In this document: piece by piece, positions 8,001 to 12,925 of the stretch
Layout of the letters: each line of letters opens with the position of its first letter
How positions within the stretch are numbered: position 1 is the stretch's first letter
From: CBDTYW01 sp965364735
GTDB taxonomy: Bacteria; Actinomycetota; Nitriliruptoria; Nitriliruptorales; Nitriliruptoraceae
Length of the DNA stretch: 16,628 nt
Assembly (NCBI GenBank): GCA_965364735.1
Contig: CBDTYW010000058.1
Span: forward strand, 1 to 16,628
Direction of reading: 5' to 3'
Position numbers and translations under genes: made by a program
Notes under the pieces: generated by a model
What the model was told of the DNA's origin: nothing
Seen by the model: only the letters and a program-made list of their open reading frames with translations
Database searches by the model: none

Positions 8001-10403
8001 CACCATCGCACGGACGGTGTCCCGGGACTCGATCCCGTACGAGGCAGTCTTGGCGGAGGCGTGCCCGAACGGGTCCGTGCCCTCCTCACCGGTCGATCCG
8101 GGGTGCACGCCGCTGGAGCCACCGACGGGGACGTCCGCGTGCTGCCCCGCTGCCGAGCCGACGTGCCATGTGGCGTCCACCGACGCCGCACCGGCCATCG
8201 GGACGGACGGCACCTGCGCGACGTTGGCCTGCGGGATCGCCACCGCGACGAGCGGCGACTGGACGTTCAGCCCGTACTCGGCCCCGACGTTCTCCGGGGA
8301 GGTCTGCGGGACCATGAACTGCCACTGGGTGGCGTCGATCTCGTTGATCGCGGTCGGCGAACCGACGAAGGCGTTGTCGGTGTCGTGGGTGAAGAAGAAG
8401 TGCAGCCCGTGCTGCGCGATCGCGCCCTGGAACGGCATCCGCTGGTGGAGCGGCGTCGTCGCCGGGTCGGCGCCCGGGTCACAGATCAAGTCCTCGTAGA
8501 CGAGGGTCTGATCGCCCGTCTCCGCGCGCCAGAAGTCGACGTAGCCGTTCTTGACGCCATCGCTGGCGAACTCGTCACCGGGGCGAGGACGCTGGACGGG
8601 ACCGTCGCCGGTGCCGTCGTCGAGGCACGCGTCATCGCGGTAGTACGGGACCACCAGCGGGTTCTGTGCCTGCGAGAACAGGTTGTTGATCTCGGTGATG
8701 TAGACGAGCGAGCCGTTGCCCTCACGGCCGGCGACCTGCTCCCAGCGCTCGATGGGGCTGGGGATGTCGAAGGTCGGGTCCGGGACGTCGAAGTAGGCCC
8801 GGAAGTCGACGTTGCCGTCCTGGTCGTAGTCGAGCCCGTCGATGTTGCCGACCTGCTCGTCGTCGATGCCGTCGATCGGGACGCCGTCCGGCCGCAACGT
8901 GTTGAAGTACGTGACGACGGCCTCAGGGTTGTAGTCCCATGAGGTGTAGAGACCGTCCGCGGGGATGGGGTGCACGCGGACGCGGTAGCGGTGCGTCACG
9001 GCCTCGCGGTAGTACGTCTCGACCTTCGTCACGTTGGTGCCGGAGTCGGCGCCCCAGATCTCGCGGATCGCGCGGACGGGACCGGCCTTCCAGCCGAGCA
9101 ACGCCGCGTTGCCCTCCCAGTTGACCTGCTCGTCCTCGAAGCCGACGACGCTGGCCTGAGAGTCCGGGGACTGCTGGAACGCCCTGCCCTTCCAGCGGTC
9201 GAGCAGATCCGGACCGTAGGTCGTGGCGCGCTGCGAGTGGTCGGCGCCGGGTACCTGTGCTGCCTGTCCCTCCGCTGCGATCTCGATGGCACGGAGCATC
9301 CAGCGGCCCGTCGCCGTGACGCGATAGCTGTCGGTCGAGACGACCTGCCCGTCACGAGGGAATCGATCGTTGGACACGCGGGTCGCCGCATCGGTGCCGT
9401 CACAGACCGTGCCGACGAGGTTCGCGCCGTACCCGCTGTTCGACGTACCGAGCTCCTCAGGATCCCCGTCGGGGAAGAAGTTCCGATCGATCCACTCGTC
9501 GGCGTCGGCGTCACGACGCAGGTCGACGTAGCCGTTGGTCTCGTCGAACGACGGCCCGTCGGCCTGACGGAAGATGTACGCGTAGGACACGGAGCCCGTG
9601 ACCGGGTCGGTGACCCGGACCTCCTGACGCGCGGTGAGGTCCTCGATCGTTCCCGCCGGACCGGGCTGGCCGAGCGGAGCCTGCGCACCGGCGTCGGAGG
9701 CCATGAACACCAGCTCGTCGTCGGCGTCGAGTCCGGGCACCGGGTCCGCCATGGGGCCGAAGTAGCTGTCGAGCGCGGTCTGCGGTCCGATGGCCGGCAG
9801 GGCGCCGATCGCGTCCGCATCGAGCGCAGCCTGGACCTCGGCCTCGGTCAGCGCATACCGGGCCTCGCACTCGCCGAACACCTTCTTCCACGCCTCTTGG
9901 CCCACCGTGTTGGCGCTTCCGCCCCAGGCGTAGGTGAGCTCGGTGTCGGTGCCGGAGTAGAACGAGAAGTCGGAGCGGCCGTTGGCAAGGTGATGGATGA
10001 ACTGCTCGTCGACCTGGAACGGGATCTCGGTCCAGCGACCACCGGCCCAGCGATAGGCGGCGAGCTCATCGACCGCGACGCCGGTGCCCGCGTCGGGCGG
10101 GACGACGATCTCGCCGTTGTGGGCGCTGCGCTCACCCTGGAACTGCTGGACGCCGAAGGGGTACGGGGCCGGCTGACCCGTGGCGGCCGACGAGAACCAG
10201 CCCGGCAGCTGGTCACCGGTCAGCACGACCGGCGACGCGAACCGGGCCGGCGACGTCGCGATCTGGGCATCCTCGACGGCGGTCTGGGCCGCTGCTCCCG
10301 GTGCTGCAGGCAGCGCGATCAGCAGCGGGGCGACGAGCGCCCCCGCCAGCACGGCGGTGGCCGGGCGACGGAGATGGACGGACGGCAGGCGAACGAAGGC
10401 CAT
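2016..10403 (-). CDS. Giant exported wall-anchored protein: unknown N-terminal domain, neutral-ceramidase-like module, seven PKD/Ig-like modules, three CWB2 repeats
   Basis: Seen in the 2,795-residue product: signal peptide (MAFVRLPSVHLRRP, hydrophobic core ATAVLAGALVAPLLIALP, likely cut after GAAA near residue 36); 36-730 unrecognised, with DxDxD loops at 298-306 and 525-533; 740-1440 like the neutral/alkaline ceramidase catalytic domain; 1480-1668 like the ceramidase C-terminal Ig domain; 1670-1857 an unclear Cys-containing linker; 1858-2470 seven PKD/Ig-like modules; 2489-2795 three CWB2 repeats. Candidate zinc ligands are H858 or H860 (SHSHTSP), H972 (MHPEL), E1195 (HPAETF) and Y1409, with S1014 as possible nucleophile. 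Known: neutral ceramidases cleave ceramide to sphingosine and fatty acid. Inferred: a surface amidase on a stalk, possibly for another N-acyl lipid. ATG at 10403 is preferred (GGGA 5 nt upstream) over TTG at 10418, which lacks a ribosome site. No frameshift is seen. Confidence 0.93.
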   Translation of the reverse strand: MAFVRLPSVHLRRPATAVLAGALVAPLLIALPAAPGAAAQTAVEDAQIATSPARFASPVVLTGDQLPGWFSSAATGQPAPYPFGVQQFQGERSAHNGEIVVPPDAGTGVAVDELAAYRWAGGRWTEIPFQVDEQFIHHLANGRSDFSFYSGTDTELTYAWGGSANTVGQEAWKKVFGECEARYALTEAEVQAALDADAIGALPAIGPQTALDSYFGPMADPVPGLDADDELVFMASDAGAQAPLGQPGPAGTIEDLTARQEVRVTDPVTGSVSYAYIFRQADGPSFDETNGYVDLRRDADADEWIDRNFFPDGDPEELGTSNSGYGANLVGTVCDGTDAATRVSNDRFPRDGQVVSTDSYRVTATGRWMLRAIEIAAEGQAAQVPGADHSQRATTYGPDLLDRWKGRAFQQSPDSQASVVGFEDEQVNWEGNAALLGWKAGPVRAIREIWGADSGTNVTKVETYYREAVTHRYRVRVHPIPADGLYTSWDYNPEAVVTYFNTLRPDGVPIDGIDDEQVGNIDGLDYDQDGNVDFRAYFDVPDPTFDIPSPIERWEQVAGREGNGSLVYITEINNLFSQAQNPLVVPYYRDDACLDDGTGDGPVQRPRPGDEFASDGVKNGYVDFWRAETGDQTLVYEDLICDPGADPATTPLHQRMPFQGAIAQHGLHFFFTHDTDNAFVGSPTAINEIDATQWQFMVPQTSPENVGAEYGLNVQSPLVAVAIPQANVAQVPSVPMAGAASVDATWHVGSAAGQHADVPVGGSSGVHPGSTGEEGTDPFGHASAKTASYGIESRDTVRAMVLQGADGSGRWAVVSNDLYLSQDLLVTRVGQLLAEHDDANPGSATGISTDNLTVSSSHSHTSPYYSTTSAGVFVFQDVFDIRHFEFMARAMADAVIAAADDMTPATLAVGETRFRGVADNVQGPANSASTSTSDGAPGGYPRYDIDDRLQVVVVDDADTGDAIARWVIFGMHPELLDGSDLLSGEYVNQAETLLDRELGGVTVWSQTAVGSSESRNGAASHPSEQRQEFYHREFAQMQRAARQFANAVLGVVTELDALDGGADPATLTHLSDWVTAPDGGIVDESFIVSGVDLRFAPPSARLYPSVGNCRTSEAAEGNPGIPAGGLPDCGYYVPAEFGENLPFNPGIAYSTLIDAGVPVPDNYAAPSYSAVQESLTVHLQAIRLGEYGVTVHPAETFVDETRNVRSRLDEVADNTWFGFDWTANYRENAAQPGSTPVGFEQPGDFTDTNPFLPWNAGVRYDGRTDDAGDLLPGHGPYTLNDFCIPLDGAGAEIPLASDRMPVATPTTWSCKNPANQAQRIPITHQLFLVNKARIYNDAAGWDLPENAPFAESEPSDPEQIWGNWTDEEIQDLLPGRGDAAFDMVGTIGMTNDYWGYLVPYAEFQGGDSYRKALGGLGPHGAEFMATRLTRMLALTRGVITLPTGTAASGDDLLTAKDRSFAFEAAQQQERARLIGEASTNHVTVYESNPANVPSDGGAPTITVEPTAITRYDAAQVTWVGGSNFTDTPHARVERCTADDGAGSCTGTWEPFGDGFGEVKVKVNFPKSEDEIALQRLGQFTWEWEAEFEAATLISEPVGGADRPSPTTEGWTWADGVRREQVPAGLYQFVLSGCHRGLPGSSAGSGDCNTSDQTQRVAPYELTSAPFSVTPWDGITVEQLDVDLDTGEVSFLVGPEFPYPTSYTAHEVADGVPYLDYPNSFDSTFATRTTGDDPAGFISSRDDAACIDGGCDDLRTYPNGSVGGSFAGGPELFCFTCTFRPWAEIGTLTSATSSVAITVAPLSGTPRTVDAAWDAATGRFVAPAGTLDGGDEIFVAAGQIVDDLGETNLRSVSQFVPLLEADDLSGLEGDTFVVDDTSVRVVASSSDATLSYVFDAGDGSDPVTSEVLDFSHVYADDGPFSASITVDGIRDGGAGETAMTATFSVAVANVAPVLNPVADRSVAADEPVTFVAAFTDVGVQDTHDVTWVFDLSDPTNTTATGVETTHSYACSDPSCAFDARVTVLDDDGGSDTTDFVVTATNGVPTGVDAGGPYTSLEGGSLGLTGTATSPVLTWAWDFGDGTTGLGQNPDHVYAEDGSYTATLTATGPGGPSTAQALVTVTNVAPDVAELGDVTTDESFTEIFTATVTDPGADDSNPTIVWFLDDVQVASDADSYTRRFPDGPATHVLRVLVTDSDGATDEAISNITVRNRAPALGLTGATETVEGRLVRYDADASDLGEDELTIAWAVDGVTQDVTGPVFEHAFPDDGTYAVTATVTDDDGDSNTDTIETVVANVAPSVGIDGPGGADEYSDPIRLRAIFDDPGVDDTHTYQWTLAGEPITGATAASLVINIQDGPKRLDYGVVVTDDDGGSGSTGHPVLVANVAPTPEVSGPTTFERGSSATYTVTWTDPAGSVDAPYTVEWRVDGRVIDGETATSFVYTTDQAGHHDITAGVVDKDGGGNLDTVTVSVTVPVDGGDGEGEPPVTPKVNRSGGAGRIDTANLVVETAWDAASTVLIARSDEYPDAIAAAPLAAKLGAPVLLSTPTTLPASTAAQIRRLGATNAILLGGTQALAADIEAQLRDQTDVTDVRRIFGENRHGTATAIAAEVGGTSVFLVRGTGTSGFADALAVGGLAAARGFGIVLATPDRLPAETKLYLDGAEITDIVVVGGPAAVSDEVAQEAKGDARTLRRIAGSTRYATSLLLAGEALDAGLRPAVTWFATGENWPDALVAGPAITRLGGVLLLVNGRTGSDGNHRTWLDAHDGEVVDARILGGVEAVNATIEQEIRDRVLGT
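2019..2939 (-). repeat. Three cell-wall-binding type 2 (CWB2) repeats at the C-terminus of the giant protein
   Basis: Residues 2489-2795 hold three successive units of about 100 residues. Each opens with an R-[IYH]-x-T motif (RIDTANLV, RHGTATAI, RYATSLLL), then an ARSDEYPDAIAAAPLA-type segment (second copy SGFADALAVGGLA, third NWPDALVAGPAI), and closes with ILLGG / IVVVGG / ARILGG. This is the classic CWB2 pattern (Pfam PF04122), which in Firmicutes binds secondary wall polymers non-covalently in groups of three. The third copy is divergent and ends at the stop codon. No LPXTG motif or C-terminal membrane helix is present, so CWB2 is the only visible anchor. Confidence 0.9.
2996..4830 (-). 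repeat. Tandem array of about seven PKD/Ig-like modules in the giant protein
   Basis: Residues 1858-2470. The third module is a textbook PKD domain (WAWDFGDGTTG, HVYAEDGSYTATLTA). The others keep the W-x-F/V-D core, a hydrophobic H/SY or F turn and the VTDDDGGS-type loop before the last strand. Modules are joined by a VANVAP-like hinge. Copies diverge strongly, so the array looks old. PKD arrays in exported hydrolases usually act as rigid spacers, some binding calcium through their acidic loops. Here they separate the catalytic module from the wall anchor. Confidence 0.85.
5400..8186 (-). other. Neutral/alkaline ceramidase-like module within the giant protein
   Basis: Residues 740-1668. Landmarks in order match neutral ceramidase: VVSNDLYLSQDLLVTRV before the zinc histidines in SSSHSHTSPYYS (H858/H860); DIDDRLQVVVVDDADTGDAI leading to the third His in FGMHPELLDG (H972); QTAVGSSESRN, where the family has a QSNAGDVSPN-like nucleophile loop (S1014); VTVHPAETF (E1195), like the GEFT zinc glutamate; and DSYRKALGGLGPHG, whose Y1409 sits 8 residues before GP as in the family's YEG...GPH. 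A W-x-W-containing Ig-like domain follows, ending in LYQFVLSGCHRG, as at the ceramidase C-terminus. Unusual: 214 residues separate the Glu and Tyr ligands, where bacterial ceramidase has about 37. The alignment is by eye against remembered family motifs. Confidence 0.78.
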
Positions 10404-10434
10404 GAAGTTCCCGAGCAAGGACGGCAGGCTGCGC

Positions 10435-10507
10435 AGCGTAGTTGGCTGACCACGCCGAGAAGCCTGATTCGCGACACGTGTCCGGTGTCGGCGACACCGG
10501 GTGACAC
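10435..10507 (-). promoter_or_regulatory. GACAC/GTGTC operator-like cluster upstream of the giant gene
   Basis: In 35 bp (10473-10507) the pentamer GACAC or its complement GTGTC occurs five times. It forms a perfect 10-bp palindrome GACACGTGTC (10473-10482), then a perfect 8-3-8 dyad CCGGTGTC-GGC-GACACCGG (10482-10500), then a fifth copy at 10503-10507. The cluster lies 70-104 bp upstream of the ATG at 10403. A weak -10-like TACGCT (complement of 10435-10440) lies between cluster and start, so a regulator bound to the cluster could control initiation. I see no -35 of quality. No regulator gene is in the window. Confidence 0.5.
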
Positions 10508-10552
10508 GAGCGCGCGTGGGTGCCTTCCGCGCCGAACCTGCACGGACCTCCC

Positions 10553-10574
10553 CCGCGCCCTGTTGGGTGCGCGG
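10553..10574 (-). terminator. Possible terminator after the enoyl-reductase-like gene
   Basis: CCGCGC (10553-10558) and GCGCGG (10569-10574) form a 6-bp stem. It extends by two further G-C pairs around a bulged T and has a 5-nt loop, starting 13 nt past the minus-strand stop codon at 10588. GCGCGG is also contained in the right arm of a wider 8-bp inverted repeat (TTCCGCGC 10525-10532, GCGCGGAA 10569-10576). There is no T-tract. It would separate the enoyl-reductase-like gene from the giant gene. Confidence 0.35.
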
Positions 10575-10587
10575 AACGGACGAAACG

Positions 10588-11820
10588 TCAGGAGCGGACG
10601 GTGAACTCGAGCCCTGCGTGCTTCGTCAGCCGGTCGACGAGCGCGTCTCCGAGGAGGCTCGAGGTGGTCCAGAAGCCGCCCGAGGGGGCGCCGTCGCCGG
10701 TCGGGAGGTCCTCGAGGAGGCTCAGCGCGACCTCGGTGATCATCTTCGCGGTGGAGCCGTAGCCCGGGTCCGCGTCGCCGGTGACGTCGAGCTCGATGCG
10801 GCCGCCCTGCTCCGTCGTGCCGATGAACCGCAGACGGAAGTAGCCGGCCGCCTGAGCCTCCGGGCTCGGGCCCTCACCCGGGGCGGGCAGGAGCTTGCCG
10901 AGGAGCCAGCGGGTCGGCGGGAGCGCTGCACCGGCGAAGAAGGCCGCGAGGCCACCGGACAGGCCGGCGGCCTTGGCAGCTCCGAGCGGGCCGGAGCCCA
11001 TGTGCATGGCCTCGTCGTAGGTGAAGCCGGTCCCCCACGGGTGGCCGGACAGCGCGTGGCTGCGGTGCACGACGCGGGTGTTGATCCCGGCCATGATGAA
11101 CGGGGCGATCCACGCACCCGACGCCCCGTCGTGCTGCGGGACGTTGACGTCGGGCTGACGCGTCGTCGGACGGCCCTCTTCCGGGCAGAGCGCGTAGGGA
11201 TCGGCGAGCACACGACGGAGATCGGCGTCAGAGGCGACCTCGGCTGCGATGTTCATCATGCTGGCGATCGTCCCGCCGGACGCGCCGCCCTTCATGCCAC
11301 GCACCCGCATGTGGACGGCCGTGCACACCGAGCCCAGCTTGCGGACAGCCTCCTGCTGGAGAACGTGGACACCCATGTCGGAGGGGATCGAGTCGAAGCC
11401 GGCCGAGGGGACGATGCGCGCCCCGCTGGCGACGGCCGTGTCGTGGTGCTCGCGGATCATCTCGGCGACCCACTGGACCTCACCGGTCAGGTCGCAGTAG
11501 TCGACGCCCTGCTCGGCGCAGAGCCGGATGAGGGTGGATCCGTACTGGGCGTACGGGCCGACGGTGGACAGCACGACCCGGGTGTCGCTCAGCATCGCGG
11601 AGAGCGCGTCGGCGTCCTGGGCGTCAGCGACGAGCAGCTCGATGTCGGCGCCGGCTGGTCCGAGGTCGGCGCGAACCTGCTCCAGCTTGGGCAGCGAGCG
11701 CCCGGCCATCGCCCAGGTGACATCACTGCCGGCGAGCCGGGTCGTGAGGTGCGACGCGATGATCTGGCCGACGAAGCTCGTGGCTCCGTAGAGGACGAGG
11801 TCGTGCGAGGACGAGTGCAT
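10588..11820 (-). CDS. Saccharopine-dehydrogenase-fold oxidoreductase (trans-acting enoyl reductase family)
   Basis: A 410-residue cytoplasmic NAD(P)H-dependent oxidoreductase. The N-terminus has a Rossmann nucleotide loop of the atypical form YGATSFVG (11-18), followed by VTWAMAGRSLPKLE, VVLSTVGPYAQYG and CDLTGEVQW. The region SAGFDSIPSDMGVHVLQ is characteristic of the saccharopine-dehydrogenase-like family that includes the mycobacterial trans-acting enoyl reductase (Rv2953, acting with polyketide synthases on phthiocerol and phenolglycolipids). Length matches that family. The start is ATG at 11820 with AGGAG 6 nt upstream. The gene lies 77 bp downstream of the phenylalanine hydroxylase gene on the same strand, and its stop is 185 bp from the giant gene's start. 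No polyketide synthase is visible, so the substrate may be another unsaturated acyl or isoprenoid chain. Family confident, substrate unknown. Confidence 0.88.
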   Translation of the reverse strand: MHSSSHDLVLYGATSFVGQIIASHLTTRLAGSDVTWAMAGRSLPKLEQVRADLGPAGADIELLVADAQDADALSAMLSDTRVVLSTVGPYAQYGSTLIRLCAEQGVDYCDLTGEVQWVAEMIREHHDTAVASGARIVPSAGFDSIPSDMGVHVLQQEAVRKLGSVCTAVHMRVRGMKGGASGGTIASMMNIAAEVASDADLRRVLADPYALCPEEGRPTTRQPDVNVPQHDGASGAWIAPFIMAGINTRVVHRSHALSGHPWGTGFTYDEAMHMGSGPLGAAKAAGLSGGLAAFFAGAALPPTRWLLGKLLPAPGEGPSPEAQAAGYFRLRFIGTTEQGGRIELDVTGDADPGYGSTAKMITEVALSLLEDLPTGDGAPSGGFWTTSSLLGDALVDRLTKHAGLEFTVRS

Positions 11821-11848
11821 GGGTGGCTCCTGGGGACGGCTGACGCGA

Positions 11849-11869
11849 GCATGCCCGCTCCGGGCCTGC
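11849..11869 (-). terminator. Hairpin downstream of the phenylalanine hydroxylase gene
   Basis: GCCCG-CTC-CGGGC (11853-11865) is a perfect 5-bp stem with a 3-nt loop. It is extended by three more pairs (GCA/TGC) beyond one T-C mismatch, to 11849-11869. It lies 29 nt past the stop at 11898 and before the next start at 11820. It may be a partial terminator or an RNA-processing hairpin; no T-tract. Confidence 0.35.
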
Positions 11870-11897
11870 CCGCCCAGATCGGACGCTTGCGCGTGCG

Positions 11898-12776
11898 TCA
11901 GGCAGCGGCGGCGATGCGGCGCTGCGCCTCATCATCGTCGAAGGTGCCGAGGAAGTCGACCAGCGTGTCGACGAGCTCGCCCATCGACGGCGCCACGAAC
12001 ACGTCCGACTGGTACTTGGTGATGTCGTAGGAGGTCCGGCCCATGGTGTTGAGGTCGAACTCGCGCAGCGTGGCGGTGCGGAAGTTCTCGATCTCCCCGT
12101 AGGAGGACAGCAGCCCCGCCCCGTAGGCGAGCATCTCCTCGCCCTGCTTGACCGCCCCGAACTCCATCGTGAACCAGAACACCCGGCTCAGGAAGCTGAG
12201 CGCCTCGTCGGTCCGCAGGCGAGCCGCGGCCTGGCCGAACTCCCGATAGACATGGGCGAACGTGTCGTCGGCGAGGTGGGTGCCGTGACCGATGACCTCG
12301 TGGATGACGTCGGGCTCCGGCGTGTAGCGGGGCGCGGACGCGTGGCGGATGTACTGCGTTGACCGGAACCAGCCATCGCCGAACACGCTGTAGAAGTCCC
12401 GGATGGCGACGAGGCCGGCGACGGGCTCGTAGCGGAACCCGGTCAGCGGCTCGAGGAGGCCGGAGACCTCGTCGAGCTGCGGGATGTGGTCGGTCGGCAG
12501 GCCGAGACGCTCGCCGGCCTCCACGAGGACCTTGGGCGCGAACTGACGGTGACGCTCGCGGAGCTCGCCCTGGACGAGCGCCCAGACCGCGTGCTCTTCG
12601 TCGGAGTACGGGGCGTGCGGCATGAACGCGCCGCGCCGGTACTCGGTGGCGATGCGGCCGATCTCCTCACGACGGAGCTTGTAGTCCTCGTCGTTGAAGC
12701 CGGGGTGGTCCGCGGAGAGCTCACCCGCGTAGCCGTCGATGTCGACGGCTGCAGCAGCCTTGGTGTCGTCGGGCAT
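11898..12776 (-). CDS. phhA: Phenylalanine 4-monooxygenase (iron- and pterin-dependent aromatic amino acid hydroxylase)
   Basis: A 292-residue cytosolic enzyme expected to convert L-phenylalanine to L-tyrosine with O2 and a tetrahydropterin. The iron site is plain: H159 and H164 in PDVIHEVIGHGTHL and E205 in WFTMEFGAV. The spacing of 5 and 41 residues is identical to the Chromobacterium enzyme as I recall it (His138, His143, Glu184). Other family marks are the pterin-site stretch around TGFRYEPVAGLV, YSVFGDGWFRSTQYIRH and FWFTMEFG, with a SYDITKYQSDVFVAPS C-terminal segment. Like other bacterial forms it lacks the N-terminal ACT regulatory domain. The start is ATG at 12776 with GGAGG 9 nt upstream. 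No pterin recycling gene (phhB) or tyrosine catabolic gene is adjacent. A 149-bp upstream gap with a strong dyad suggests its own regulation. Confidence 0.95.
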   Translation of the reverse strand: MPDDTKAAAAVDIDGYAGELSADHPGFNDEDYKLRREEIGRIATEYRRGAFMPHAPYSDEEHAVWALVQGELRERHRQFAPKVLVEAGERLGLPTDHIPQLDEVSGLLEPLTGFRYEPVAGLVAIRDFYSVFGDGWFRSTQYIRHASAPRYTPEPDVIHEVIGHGTHLADDTFAHVYREFGQAAARLRTDEALSFLSRVFWFTMEFGAVKQGEEMLAYGAGLLSSYGEIENFRTATLREFDLNTMGRTSYDITKYQSDVFVAPSMGELVDTLVDFLGTFDDDEAQRRIAAAA

Positions 12777-12798
12777 TTTCAGGGTCCTCCGGTCGCGT

Positions 12799-12860
12799 CA
12801 ACAGCGTGCAGCCCCGCGCACCCCATGGTGAGGCTTGCGCTGCGCCCGCGCACGCTGTTG
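12799..12860. promoter_or_regulatory. 11-bp inverted repeat pair upstream of the phenylalanine hydroxylase gene
   Basis: CAACAGCGTGC (12799-12809) is repeated in perfect inverted orientation as GCACGCTGTTG (12850-12860), 40 bp apart. The copies lie 23-33 and 74-84 bp upstream of the ATG at 12776. Centre-to-centre spacing is 51 bp, about five helical turns, so two sites for one regulator on the same DNA face is a natural reading; a long-loop RNA hairpin is the alternative. I see no clear -35/-10 pair, although TTGACG (complement of 12796-12801) overlaps the near copy. Confidence 0.5.
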
Positions 12861-12925
12861 CCCGCAGTCCGCACGCCACGGGCAGCGCTGCGTCCACTGA
12901 ACTCGGAGCTGGCCCCCCGGTCGGT

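Noticed and set aside
10404..10418. TTG start at 10418 for the giant gene
   Set aside because: It adds five residues (MLGNF) and has no Shine-Dalgarno-like sequence upstream, while ATG at 10403 has GGGA at a suitable distance and starts a standard signal peptide.
3417..10604. Very long plus-strand open frames opposite the giant gene (3417-5039, 5682-7829, 8970-10604)
   Set aside because: Their products are Arg/Val/Asp/Gly-rich low-complexity text with no domain, no hydrophobic core pattern and no ribosome sites. They mirror the GC-biased codon positions of the giant gene, whose minus-strand product has clear domains throughout.
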